Source of the DNA: Rutidosis leptorrhynchoides
Taxonomy: Eukaryota > Streptophyta > Magnoliopsida > Asterales > Asteraceae
Direction: 5' to 3'
Assembly: GCF_046630445.1 (NCBI RefSeq)
Contig: NC_092340.1
Coordinates: 365,036,001-365,100,000, forward strand
DNA: 64,000 nt
Position numbers and translations under genes: made by a program. Shown piece by piece: positions 1-14,125 of this stretch (position 1 is its first letter; every line of letters begins with the position of its first letter). The notes beneath the pieces were generated by a model. It had not been told where the DNA came from, searched no databases, and worked only from the letters and a program-made list of their open reading frames with translations.

Positions 1-560
1 TTCGACCTTGGGGTTATAGTGTTTTTAATTCTCCCGTGTCTTTATGTTGCGATAAACATTGATATACATGGTTTGTAATTTATGTGTTGTTATCGGGCTT
101 TATATTCTCCCTTATATTTCGGAGCTCTATGCTTTTGTTTTCTCTTTCCGACTTTAAATCAAGCGAATAATGATCCAGAATTTATATATATGAAATTCGA
201 AATGAACATAGTTAATGTTCTAAGAAAGAAATGGTAATAGCACGATCTTGATTCGTCAAATTACCAGAATATTCAGGAAAGATAGAACTATCAAGAAAAT
301 ATGTTCTTGGTATGTTTATATATCAGATAAAATGTAAGAGTCGTGTAACATGGCACATGATGACGTTATAATCTGTGAATCATCATGTCCCATTTAGAAA
401 CTCAGCATGACTTACTGTAATATAATCACGTTGATCAAGTGTCATTATATTATACTAACTCATGCATCAGTTCCTAACATTACTTCAATAACATTCATAT
501 TTTAAATTCGAAAGTTTACAGAATATAGAAACTAACAGTTTCTATATGAGGTAACACTGA

Positions 561-1175
561 TAGCACGAAGAGATTAATGATTTCAGATAAGAATAGTTAT
601 AAAAATATCTTCAGAAATATGGAGGATATTTATGATGAAAGATACGATGATATCTTGGAATTTCTAATATCGAGGGATGATGAAGAAGATTTATCCGTAA
701 GGGTTTAGATTCGGAAGCAAGGTATTTGCTAAAGATTTCTTCAGAAACAGAATCATTTGGATTCTTTAAAGTTAAACTTATTCTTTGTGATTTGTCCACG
801 GCTTCCTTCATAGTTTCGCATAATCCGCTTTTCGGTACTAGATTTTCTATTGAATGTTTCCAAATATAATGGTACACAGGAAGCACGAAGAGGTATATAA
901 TTTCGGAAGAGAATATTTATGAAAATATCCTCAGAAATATCGAAGATATTGATGATGATATTTTGGAATTTCTAAGTTCGATGGTTGATGGAGAAAGATT
1001 TTCCGCAAGATTTTAACATGTTCGGAGCAAGATATTCACTAAAGATTTCAACGGATCCAGAAGTACCTGAATCCTTTGAATATAGGGTTTGGTCCTTGTA
1101 TTTGTCCTTGGTCTCCCTCATGGGTAGCTCAATCTGTTTTTTTTTTAATACCCAATTTTCTATCGAGCGTTCCTA
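561..1175. repeat. Diverged two-copy tandem duplication, unit about 300 bp
   Basis: Two adjacent segments (about 561-876 and 880-1175) share the same order of blocks: GCACGAAGAG, an AATATTTATGAAAATATC-like stretch, GATATTTTGGAATTTCTAA, a GCAAGATATTCACTAAAGATTTC-like block cut here for length, TTTGTCCTTGGTCTCC and an ATTTTCTATCGAGCG-like block. By eye they differ at perhaps a quarter of positions. It lies within the internal region of the gypsy-type fossil. No coding role is visible. Confidence 0.6.
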
Positions 1176-2749
1176 ACACTCATTTCTTTATCATCAAACT
1201 TTTGGCCGTTTAGACCATCTACCATTTTTCTGTTTACTCTGCATTTAATGCTATGATATCTAAATCATCGGTTATTAATCCGAGGTGGTTTCAGGAGAAT
1301 TGTGTTTTTAGATGATTAAACGCTGATGGTAATATGGTAGAATATGAAAGGTTCCCTGGTAACAATAAAAGAGTACACATATAAATCAAGGTTATAATAA
1401 AGTTGTTTCGAAAGAAAAGTCAAAGTTGACTTGCTGGAGCTGTGACAAAATTTGCTAATTTGGAAAGGGATTGCAATGTTATTTTGGGTAATAATAACAC
1501 TAAGAAATTAGCATAGCTACGTTTTAAACGTTTACTCAGTTGCCGAGAGTTTCTCAGGTGAAAAGTTATATGCATCAATCTTTTCTTCCGTAGATGAAAT
1601 GCGGTTGGTTCCTCCGCTCGATTGAGGTGTTTTCAAAAATTACGAAAGGTTTGGACGCAGATTGTAGTCGTCAAGATACAAATGAGGTTTAAGATGAAAT
1701 CAAGTGGCAAACTTGAAGAATTGTTTAGTTCCATATGTTATAATCAATATTTTAATTCATTTTAATTGTCCAATGTCATTAGTCCACAGTCGATAGTCCA
1801 CAGTTGACAGTCCAATAATTCATATATAATTTATTATATAATATTCGAATTAATTAATACGTATCGTGACCCGTATTCGTCTCAGACTCGATCACAACTC
1901 AGAGTATATATATTATTATAGAATCAACCTCAACCATGTATAGAGAACTCGATCATTACTGCATATAGAGTGTCTATGGTGATTCCAAATAATATATATA
2001 GATGCGTCGATATGATATGTCAAAACCTTGTATACGTGTCCCGATATTTAAAGTGCGTAAAATAAATAACAGGAATTAAATAACGATAAATAAAGTGCGT
2101 AAAGTAAATAACAGAAATTAAATGACAATAAATAAAATTACGAGAATGTAATTTGCGATAAATAAAATGCGATAAATAGAATGTAATCAGTTAGCTAGGA
2201 ACAGTTAGCTGAAACAGTTAGCGTGGTTTCTTAACAAAATTTTATATTGTTAATTAGTCTGTTTCTAATCAATTTTTATTGTGTTCATTATTTCTTCATT
2301 ATGCCACTTGTTGGATTCTGGTAAGTCAAAATCCAAATATGAAATTGAATTTGAATGAAAATGGTTATTCTGTGGTGAATGGATTCGTATATCGATAGAT
2401 GTAGGTAGGATGGTAATTGACCGTTGAATTAGATTCGAAGAATGTACAGTGTAACTTATTAATGTGAAATCTAAATATTCCTCGGGTATTACCTACCCGT
2501 TAAAATATTTTCACCATTAACAGGTGGTACAAAAGAATTTTAATTAGAATTTTAATTAGAATTTTAATTACAATCTTTATGAAAATATATATACATATAT
2601 ATTTTCTTCAGACGTAATCATGGATTTAATGAGTCAATGTGATATTAAACTCATCAGATTTACGATTAGAACTATGATACATAATCTCTAAAACATTAGA
2701 GTTTACATAATCGTCATGTCGAATGAAGATAAATGATGTAGAATGATTT
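1176..2749. other. AT-rich internal stretch of the gypsy-type fossil, no gene seen
   Basis: No convincing reading frame on either strand. Around 2050-2190 there is a run of imprecise AATAAAGTGCGTAAA / AATAAATAACAG repeats. The block 1790-2040 resembles LTR or UTR sequence of the same broad element group. Nothing supports a host gene. Confidence 0.45.
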
Positions 2750-3271
2750 GTGGAACGATAATTATACTCGAGGTACAGAATGAGATGTTGAGGCATGGAT
2801 TATTGAAACTTGGGTTGCTGGTGGTACTGGTGCCATTGGTGCTGAGGCTGGCGATGTTACTGGTGTTGGTGATACTGTTGGTGATTGCAAATTGTATACC
2901 GTGCTCTCTAAAGTTAATACTCGAGCTCGGAGTTCTCTAACTTCTTCTACTAACCCTGGTTGTTTATCAGTGTGAGGTAGAGGTCGGATATCTTCTGTAG
3001 TTCCGTTAATGGTAGCTTCAAGACGAAAAATTCTTGCAAATAGGGTATAAACGGTGTTGCGAACGGGTTCGCCGGTGAGCGGGTCAAGTACTCCAAGGTT
3101 AGGTGGTAGATTTGATTCATGATATGGAGTACCTTCTTCCTTTCTCTATAGGGTGAGTATGTCACGAACCCACCCCCATTTTCTCCAGTAATCACGGTAG
3201 TTGATTGGTTGGTGTGCTCCTGTCACGCTGTCTTCGGAGTCAGAGGAACTTGGTCTATTCGTAGAGGCCAT
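2750..3271 (-). pseudogene. gag-like N-terminal remnant of the gypsy-type fossil
   Basis: A minus-strand frame opens at an ATG at 3269-3271 with a Ser/Asp-rich start, then a short Trp- and Tyr-containing segment, followed in another frame by a segment rich in Pro, Thr and Leu. The position, about 400 bases inside the primer site, is where gag begins in plant LTR elements. The remnant is broken in more than one place and is too short for a domain call. Confidence 0.45.
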
Positions 3272-3672
3272 CTTACGCGATCTCAGGAAAGGTTTTTGGT
3301 ATGAAGAGTTTAGTGACAACAATTGATTGTTAGATGGTATTCTCAATGCATAATTTGCATAGATATATATAGTACCAGGATTCCCTTAAATTAAGGAGAA
3401 ATTTACAGAGATATCAGGCAAGGTCTACAGTAACAGATACACTAAGATATGAATTTTGTCTATACACTATTCATGCAGTCAATGCAGTAAAACGTGTCTA
3501 GACTAAGAATAATAAGCAGATAATTTCCTAACGATGATAAGCAGATGATTTTCGATAAAATGATAAGCAAAACTTTTGACATGCAGACACGGTCGAAGTC
3601 CAGACTCACTAATGCATCCTAACGACTATCAGTTAGACACACTAATGCAAGACCTGGTTCTCTAAGACCACC

Positions 3673-3684
3673 GCTCTGATACCA
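3673..3684 (-). promoter_or_regulatory. Primer binding site (initiator tRNA-Met) of the gypsy-type fossil
   Basis: The minus strand reads TGGTATCAGAGC, the complement of the 3' end of plant initiator tRNA-Met. It lies two bases inside the LTR edge at 3687, the normal place for minus-strand DNA priming. Confidence 0.85.
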
Positions 3685-4763
3685 ACTGTGAAGACCCGTC
3701 CTAATCTATCTGGACGAAGTCCATATCGATTATAAACGATTCACAACAGTTGATTACATCGCGAGGTACTTGACCTCTATATGATACATTTTACAAACAT
3801 TGCATTCATTTTTGAAAAGACAATCTTTCATTACATCAGAAGTTGACGTCATGCATACCATTTCATAATATATCTAACTATAATTGACTTAATAATAATC
3901 TTGATGAACTCAACGACTCGAATGCAACGTCTTTTGAAATATGCCATTAATGACTCCAAGTAATGTCTCTAAAATGAGCAAATGCACAGCGGAAGATTTC
4001 TTTCGTACCTGAGAATAAACATGCTTTAAAGTGTCAACCAAAAGGTTGGTGAGTTCATTAGTTTAACATAAATAATCATTTCATAATTTTTAATAGACCA
4101 CAAGATTTCATATTTCCTTTTTTCATAAACATACGTCCCGTGCATAGAGACAAAAGTATCATTCATATGGATTGAACACCTGGTAACCGACATTCACAAT
4201 ATGCATATAAGAATATCCCCATCATTCCGGGATCCTCCTTCGGACATGATATAAATTTCGAAATACTAAAGCATCCGGTACTTTGGATGGGGCTTGTTGG
4301 GCCCGATAGATCTATCTTTAGGATTCACGTCAATTAGGGTGTCTGTTCCCTAATTCTTAGATTACCAGACTAAAAAGGGGCATATTCGGTTTAATAATCC
4401 AGCCATAGAATGTAGTTTTAAGTACTTGTATCTATTTCGTAAAACATTTATAAAAGCAGCGCATGTATTCTCAGTCCCAAAAATATATATTGCAAAAGCA
4501 TTTAAAAAGGGAGCAAATGAAACTCACCTAATGTATTTTGTAGTAAAAATACATAAGATGACATCTAACAATGCAGGGTTGGCCTCGGATTCACGAACCT
4601 ATATCATTCATTTATATATTAAAACGTATACTGAAAATCTACAAATTTCATTTATTAATATATGTTATTTATGTAATTGTAGTTATAATATTCATACTAA
4701 ATTTTATTTAAAAAATCATATATTTTTATTATATCTTAAATTATGTGTTATATATGTTTGTTT

Positions 4764-4765
<2 letters not shown>

Positions 4766-4836
<71 letters not shown>
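4766..4836. repeat. (AT)n microsatellite
   Basis: About 35 uninterrupted AT units in the gypsy LTR. Confidence 0.95.
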
Positions 4837-4840
<4 letters not shown>

Positions 4841-5502
4841 AATGATTATTGCATTTATATCAGTATCTATATATATTTAGTATTATATTAAAAATATTTA
4901 ATTTTGTTATATGTAATCATATATATAATGATAATATGTTTTTCATATAGTTATATGGAATATCAATATATTTATAGTATATATAATAAATGTGTTTTTA
5001 TGTACAAAATATTTATTTGTTAAAATGATAGTTTTGATATTAAAGTTTTACTAGTAATCATAATAATAACTTTATTAAAAAAATATTAATAATAATAATG
5101 ATTTTGTTAACAACGATACTTTTGTTTAATAATAATGCTAATTATACTAATAATTACAAAAGTGATACTAATACTAAAATAATGATAACTTGTATTATTT
5201 TCATATTAGCAATCTTAATCATAGGGATAATAATAGTGATACAACTATTAGTGATAATGATAATAATAATAAGTATCATATTTGTACTAATAACAATAAC
5301 AATCATTAATAATAATAACACCATTAATACCTATCATATTTATAATAATAATGATAATAATAATTACAATTGTGATGATAATACTAATTTTAATGAGGGA
5401 TATATTATATTTCATTATGATAGTAATATTAAAACTACTAATACTTAATATTAATACTTTATATAATAATAACAATAACAAAAACAATAACAAGAACAAT
5501 AA

Positions 5503-5503
5503 C

Positions 5504-5596
<93 letters not shown>

Positions 5597-5597
5597 T
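5503..5597. repeat. (AAT)n microsatellite
   Basis: About 31 AAT units preceded by an (AAC)/(AAT) mixed run from 5468. It creates artificial poly-Asn, poly-Ile and poly-Tyr frames, none of which is a gene. Confidence 0.95.
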
Positions 5598-5631
5598 GAA
5601 AAGAGTGTATACCCTTGTAAAAAAAGAAAAA

Positions 5632-5710
5632 AATGCTCTTGACGGGACTCGAACCCATGACCTCCCATTCACATCAAACACCCCTTAACCATTCCGGCTC
5701 CCTTGCTTTT
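5632..5710 (-). other. tRNA-like segment with a Pol III B-box inside the LTR
   Basis: The minus strand carries GGTTCGAGTCC within a 5-bp stem and 7-base loop like a tRNA T-arm, an A-box-like GGAATGGTTAAGG upstream and a T-run just after. The acceptor ends do not pair and no clean anticodon arm can be drawn, so it is not a working tRNA gene. It may be a tRNA or SINE head captured in the LTR. Confidence 0.35.
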
Positions 5711-8696
5711 CTGATTATAAACCACACCCAATTTTAATTAACTCCTAATCAGTGTTCATCATCTTCTTCAAGAAATCAAACCAAATTCAAGCTAAATCCC
5801 AACCGCTAATTACATAATCATTTAAGACTTAATATCCAACATATAAACACTCGTTTGTGACTAGTTAGTTTTTTTTAAAAAAAAAAAGGAAGAGCTCCCT
5901 GCTGCCCGTCGCGGTTTATACAAAAAAAAAATTATGATTTCGAAATTTAGAGTGTTATAGACAAAAGGTATAATACGAAATATCTTTCAAATCATTTTTA
6001 GAAACTACTGGATTCGTTAATTTGAATTGAAACATCACAACGAATCCGAATTTCTTGATGAACACTCGGGTTGACTTTTTGAAAATAAATCTTTGACTCG
6101 TAAATTCATCTTTGATTTAGCGAATTAAATTCTGAAAATTTGCAGATAGTTTTAACTAAAGATTCCTAACATCTCTGCAATATTAGTTTTTGTGATTACA
6201 TTCGAATTTGAGTTTTGGATATAAAGTGAAGTACAGAGGTACGAGCAAAAGAAAAAAAATAAAAAAAATCTGTTGTGTTCTTCATATAGCAGCGATGTAA
6301 AAAAAAATTGATAATTGATTAGAGATACACCAAGTAATTTGTAAAACACACTGAACTGATCGATTGTCTTATAGCAAGACTCAGTCGACAAAAAAAAAAT
6401 TGATCAGATAGCAAATATAATAAAAAAAATTAAAAGAAGAAACAAACAAAAAAAATTGATACCCGTGATTCAATATAATGGTAGTAATCTGTTTTCTATA
6501 TTTTTATATGTATAATGATTATATATGTATAATTACTTATAATTAGTGTTTTATATATATAAATAATTATTAAATATATTAAATATAAGGATGTGCTAAT
6601 ATTAGTAATAAAAATGTTTTCAGATAATATTGCTTAGTCCTTAATCAGTAAATTTATAAAATTAATAAATAATATTAATAAGTGATAGATTAATATATTA
6701 ATTATCATAAAAATAAAATGATAACGATAATCTTATTAAAGGTAATAGTAATAATACCAATTATAATAATATTAGTATTATTAATGATGGTAATAATACT
6801 AGTAATAATAATACTATAATAATTTATATATATATCAAATTCGTATCTTTAAAATAATATTAAAAACACTAGTATTAATATTAAGAGTAAAAACAATGCA
6901 ACTTTATTTAAATTTAATATATTTTTATTGAATATTATTGATTATGTACTATAACTATATAATATTCATTACACTATAACTTACATTGGGCATTAAATTC
7001 TTGTACCAATTAATATATTACAATGTACATATAATAATAATTATACACAGAATTTGTATATCTTTTAATATGTTCATTTTAAATTGCACCCAATTACTTT
7101 GTATCTTATTTTACATATTAAATTCTAATATTTAAATTATATTTTATAATTTCGATTTATTATATATACACTTATGTTTATGAATATATATACATATTTA
7201 TTTACAAACAATAGTTCGTGAATTGTCAGAACTAGTCGAAGGTCAATGCATTCTTGAAAGTAGTTCAAAAATTTTGAGTCTCAACACTATAGACTTTGCT
7301 TATCGTATCGAAATCAAATAAGATTCAGGTTTAAAATTGGTTGGAATTTCCCGAGTCACTACACATCATTACTACCTCAGGTTTTGTGGATAAACCCACT
7401 GGAAATGAGAAAAATATATCTAGCTTCAAAGGATCCTTGGATGGCTTGAAAGTTCTTGAAGCAGAATCATGACACGAAAACAAGTTCAAGTAAGATTTCC
7501 ACTCGAAATAAGATTGTTAGAGTTATAGAAATTGAATCAAATTTTGAATATGAGTATTACCTTGTATTAGAAAGATATCTTACTGTAAATAAGAAAGATT
7601 TCTTGAGGTTGGATGATTACTTTACAAGATTGGAAGTAAGCTAGCAAACTTGGAAGTATTCTTGATTTTATGAAACTAGAACTTATAGAATTTATGAAGA
7701 ACACTTAGAACTTGAAGATAGAACTTGAGAGAGATCAATTTGATGAAGAAAATTGATGAATGAAAGTGTTTGTAGGTGTTTTTGGTAGTTGGTATATGGA
7801 TTAGATATAAAGGATGTGTAATTTTGTTTACATGTAAATAAGTCATGAATGATTACTAATATTTTTTTTAATTTTATGAGATATTTCATGCTAGTTGCCA
7901 AATGATGGTTCCCACATATTTTAGGTGACTCAAATGGGCTGCTAAGAGCTGATCATTAGAGTGTACATACCAATAGTACATACATCTAAAAGCTGTGTAT
8001 TGTACGAGTACGAATACGGGTGCATACTAATAGAATTGTTGATGAAACTGAACGAGGATGTAATTGTAAGCATTTTTGTTAAGTAGAAGTATTTTGATAA
8101 CTGTCTTGAAGTCTTTCAAAATTGTATAAATACACATTAAAACACTACATGTATATACATTTTAACTGAGTCGTTAAGTCATCGTTAGTCGTTACATGTA
8201 AATGTTGTTTTGAAGCCTTTAGGTTAACGATCCTGTTAAGTGTTGTTAACCCATTGTTTATTATATCAAATGAGATGTTAAATTATTACATTATCATGAT
8301 ATTATGATATATTAATATATCTTAATATGATATATATACAATTAAATGTCGTTACAACGATAATTGTTACATATATGTCTCGTTTCGAAATCATTAAGTT
8401 AGTAGTCTTGTTTTTACATATGTAGTTCATTGTTAATATACTTAATGATATGTTTACTTATCATAATACCATGTTAACTATATATATATATCCATATATA
8501 TAACATCATATAGTTTTTACAAGTTTTAACGTTCGTGAATCACCGGTTAACTTGGGTGGTCAATTGTCTATATAAAACCTATTTCAATTAATCAAGTCTT
8601 AACAAGTTTGATTGCTTAACATGTTGGAAACACTTAATCATATAAATATCAATTTCATTTAATACATATAAACATGGAAAATTTCGGGCCACTACA

Positions 8697-8996
8697 AGCC
8701 CTATCCAGAGGGGATTGCCGGATGTAGTCAATTAGCGTTTCATAACCCATATTGACTTTTGATTTGGGAATGGAGAGTGAATGAGCAGCATTGCCTCTTA
8801 ATAGGTGAATAGTCGTGTGATCAAGTGCATTATTAGTCCTAACCAGAGCTGGATGAAGATTGAAAAGTGGTCCTTGAACAACCTGTTCCTCCGGTGCCGG
8901 TTGTGGTTGTTGATCAGGTTATTGTGCCGGTTGTTGTTGCTGCTGTTGTTCCTCTGGCTGGTGTTCAATATGTGGTGATTGAGGTTGGTCTGCCAT
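8697..8996 (-). pseudogene. Start of the third (env-position) ORF of the copia fossil
   Basis: From an ATG at 8994-8996 the minus strand reads a Gln/Pro-rich leader followed by NNALDHTTIHLLRGNAAHS and a Lys-rich segment. It lies downstream of RNase H, the env-like position used by SIRE elements, and resembles proteins I remember from Asteraceae genomes. It is cut by the gypsy LTR at 8696 and is broken. Env-like identity is inference. Confidence 0.5.
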
Positions 8997-9602
8997 TGAT
9001 GAAATGTAAAGATGAAAATATGAAGTTGTGAAAGTTGGAAGATTTGAAGATTTTGAGAGAAAAGAGTATGTGATTTTGAATAATGAATAACCGAAGGTTA
9101 TTATGGAAGATAAAACACTCTTTTAACCGTTGTGATTGGATGAAAAAGTGCAGGAGAGAGAAAATGACAACTTTCATCTGCAGGCGCGTGGGCAGATGTG
9201 ACAGACTGGCACACTTTCGAGGGGACACAGACTGTTGACAAGATGTATATACGGCTTGAACACTCATACCTCCCATTCAGCATTAAATGCAGCAGGTTTT
9301 AATTCAAAAATTGATTTAAAGACCACAAAATAAGTTTTGTATTAAATACAAAATACTTTGTTACGTTTAATATGTCATGAATTTAATTTAAATCATTGGG
9401 AGTAAATGAGTTTCAGAGTTAAGGAATCATTTAATTTGGTGAGCTATTTATTATTTCATTTAAAAACATTTTGAGTAACCAAAGTATAAAAGACGTTGTT
9501 GTACTGAGTGTTTTACATGTAGGTAGTAAGTTAACAAATGATGACTTACTGGTTTGCCCTACATGTTGTAGAGCCAGCACGCCAACAAAAATTGTCTTTT
9601 AT
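8997..9602 (-). other. Spacer between RNase H and the third ORF of the copia fossil
   Basis: AT-rich, without a usable frame. The part next to the third ORF (9000-9100) is a CT-rich leader on the minus strand, reading TCTTTTCTCTC-like and CAACTTTCACAAC-like blocks, suggestive of a separate transcript start for that ORF. Confidence 0.4.
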
Positions 9603-11040
9603 TTAAAGTTCAAGCATACCCAGTTCAGAGATGAGATAGTTAAAATGTTTCTCATCTAAGAGCTTTGTGAATAGATCTTCTAACTGCTGGTCTGTTGAAA
9701 TAAAATGTAGCTCCACATCTCCTTTTTGAACGTGATCCTTTATGAAATGATATCGAACATCAATGTGCTTTGTTCTTGAATGCATCACAGGATTGTTGGT
9801 GATAGCAATTGCACTTGTGTTGTCACAGTAGATTGGAGTCTTTGTAACATGAACACCATAGTCTTTCAGCTGGCTTTGCATCCATAGCACTTGAGCAGTA
9901 CAACTACCAGCAGAAATGTATTCTGCCTCAGCAGTAGATGTGGACACAGTATTTTGCTTTTTGCTCATCCAGCTGACTAGCCTACCACCCAGTAACTGGC
10001 AACCACCAGTAGTACTTTTTCTGTCTATTTTACACCCTGCAAAGTCAGCATCTGAATACCCAATTAGCTCAAAATCCTGGTCTTTAGGATACCAAAGACC
10101 ACGTTTAGCAGTAGCTTTCAGATACCTAAATATCCTTTTTACTGCTAGCAAGTGTGACTCTTTAGGATCAGTTTGATATCTGGCACAGAGACATGTGGCA
10201 AACATAATATCTGGTCTGCTGGTTGTGAGATAAAGTAGGGATCCAATCATACCTCTATATTCAGTGATATTGACTGGTTCACCATTGGGATCAGCATCTA
10301 TTTTAATAGATGCTGCCATTGGGGTCCCTATATCTTTTAAACAGGTCAGACCAAATTTCTTTAACATATCTTTGATATATTTATCCTGACTTATAAAAAT
10401 TCCATCATCAAGTTGTTTAATTTTCAATCCCAAAAAGTATTGCAAATCTCTTTGTAAGCTCATTTCATATGTCTTTGACATAAGTTTTGAAAAATCTTGA
10501 CAATGTTTTTCATTTTTAGATCCATAAATAATATCTTCTACATATATCTGTTCCAGCAAGAGATCACCATCTGTCTCTTTTGAGAACAGAGTGGTATCAA
10601 TTATTCCAACTTTAAAACCTATACCAGTGAGATACACATGAAGTGTCTCATACCATGATCTTGGAGCCTGTTTGAGGCCATAAAGAGCTTTGTCTAGCTT
10701 GTAGACATGGTCTGGATATTTACTGCTTACAAAACCAGGAGGCTGTTTGACATAAACTTCTTCTTGCAGCTTCCCATTTAGAAATGCAGATTTAACATCC
10801 ATCTGGAATACCCTAAAGTTCATCTTAGCAGCATATGCCAAGAACAATCTGATAGTTTCCATCCTAGCCACTGGAGCATATGTCTCTCCATAATCCAATC
10901 CTTCTTCCTGTTTGAACCCTTGAGCTACCAACCTGGCTTTATTTCTGATCACAATCCCATCTTCATCCATCTTGTTCTTGAACACCCACTTGGTACCAAT
11001 GATCTTCTTAGTTTCATCATCAGGTTTAGGTACTAATGTC
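9603..11040 (-). pseudogene. Reverse transcriptase and RNase H region of the copia fossil
   Basis: A long minus-strand frame shows classical copia RT blocks: KARLVAQGF, YAPVARMETIR, FLNGKLQEEVYVKQPPGF, ALYGLKQAPRSWYE and a GLKIKQ region. The RNase H blocks follow: GYSDADFAGC, KSTTGGCQLLG, STAEAEYISA and the C-terminal HIDVRYHFIKD. These assign the element to Ty1/copia without doubt. This is the best preserved part of the fossil. Confidence 0.9.
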
Positions 11041-12052
11041 TAAAGCTTATTCCTATCAAACTGGAAGATCTCTTCTTGCATAGCTCCTGCCCAGCTTGGA
11101 TCTTTGATTGCTTCATCAGGACATGTAGGTTCAATGGTAGACACAAAATTTACATGCATACAAAAATTGCTAGTTGCATGCCTTCTTGTTTTAACACCAC
11201 TAGCCAGATTACCAATAACTTGCTCAATTGGATGCTCTTTTGTCCATCTAGTGTTATGAACAGGTGAGCTTGTCGTGAAACATACATCATCTTGATCATT
11301 AGTTGGTTCAAAGGTATGAGCAGCAGTTGGAGACAGCTGTTCATTATTAATGTAACCAGTACCAGCTTATGATCTTTCAGAACCAGTAAACCTATGCTCA
11401 AGTTGTAGGACTTCGGTAGAGTCAGTAGGTCCACTTGGTTTAGACACATATGGAACAGAGTGTTCCATCTCATCATCAGAGAACCCAGCAACATGGATTA
11501 GTGAGGGAATTGCAGCTGGTTCTTCATCATCATCAAGAGCTTGATGAGTAGGATCTTCAAACAATAACTCTTCATCTTCTTGACTAAGAGATGAAGCTGG
11601 GGCAGTCTCATCAAATGTAACATTAATTGATTCTTCAAAACAACCCCTTCTTTTATTGAAAACCCTATATGCCTTTGACATGTTGGAATATCCCAAGAAT
11701 ATACCTTCATCAGCCTTAGCATCAAACTTCCTAGCTGATCCCTATTGTTTCGAATGAAACAGGGAGTGCCAAATACATGAAGAAATGAAATTGAGGGTCT
11801 TCTTCCTTTGAGAACTTCATAAGCAGTTTTCTGATGTCTTTTCACTATTAAAGATCTATTCTGGGTAAAACATGCAGTGTTCACAGCTTCTGCCCAATAT
11901 GAATTTTTCAGCCCAGACTCAGCTAACATAGATCTTGCTGCTTCAATGAGAGTTCTGTTTCTTTTTTCTGCAACACCATTCCGTTGAGGTGTTCTCACAG
12001 CAGAAAAGTTATGTGAAATACCTTTGTCAGCACAAAATTCTTCTAATGTAGC
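11041..12052 (-). pseudogene. Integrase C-terminal part and integrase-RT linker of the copia fossil
   Basis: The minus strand shows RTPQRNGVAEKRNRTL and EAARSMLAESGL, the C-terminal side of a copia integrase catalytic core, then the GYSNMSKAYRVFNKR motif and an acidic linker before RT. Several breaks. The Athila-type element inserted immediately upstream, so the rest of the integrase lies beyond 22611. Confidence 0.8.
12048..12052. repeat. Target-site duplication (left), GTAGC
   Basis: The five bases GTAGC before the LTR at 12053 recur after the LTR ending at 22611 (22612-22616). Confidence 0.9.
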
Positions 12053-14101
<2,049 letters not shown>

Positions 14102-14107
14102 AGTTTT

Positions 14108-14125
14108 TGGTGCCGCTGCCGGGGA
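14108..14125 (+). promoter_or_regulatory. Primer binding site, tRNA-Asp type
   Basis: TGGTGCCGCTGCCGGGGA matches, with two differences, the TGGCGCCGTTGCCGGGGA complement of plant tRNA-Asp used by Athila elements. It lies six bases inside the LTR. Confidence 0.85.

Larger units (their letters stand above)
1..8696 (-). mobile_element. Long-LTR Ty3/gypsy-type fossil, partial (runs off the left edge)
   Basis: Read on the minus strand, this has one LTR (3687-8696), a tRNA-iMet primer site directly inside it (3673-3684) and the start of a gag-like frame near 3271. The other LTR would lie left of the window. The internal part from about 2750 to 1 shows no reverse transcriptase, integrase or RNase H, so the visible portion is either non-autonomous or strongly decayed. 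It has many breaks. It inserted into the third ORF of the copia element that begins at 8697. The gypsy assignment rests on LTR ends and primer site resembling Asteraceae elements I remember; superfamily is therefore inference. Confidence 0.7.
3687..8696 (-). repeat. Long terminal repeat (5' LTR on the minus strand), about 5.0 kb
   Basis: On the minus strand it starts TGTAGTGGCCCG at 8696 and ends GGGTCTTCACA at 3687, giving TG...CA ends. The primer site follows at once. It contains an (AT)n tract (4766-4836), an (AAT)n tract (5503-5597) and a tRNA-like segment (5632-5710). At 5 kb it is long for a plant LTR; older insertions inside it are possible between about 4600 and 7350. Its outer end abuts copia sequence at 8697. 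Confidence 0.75.

Noticed and set aside
5287-5681. Long overlapping frames with poly-Leu, poly-Tyr, poly-Ile or poly-Asn
   Set aside because: All are translations of the (AAT)n microsatellite in the LTR.
5632-5710. A tRNA gene
   Set aside because: Only the T-arm and box-like motifs fit; acceptor ends do not pair and no anticodon arm is convincing.
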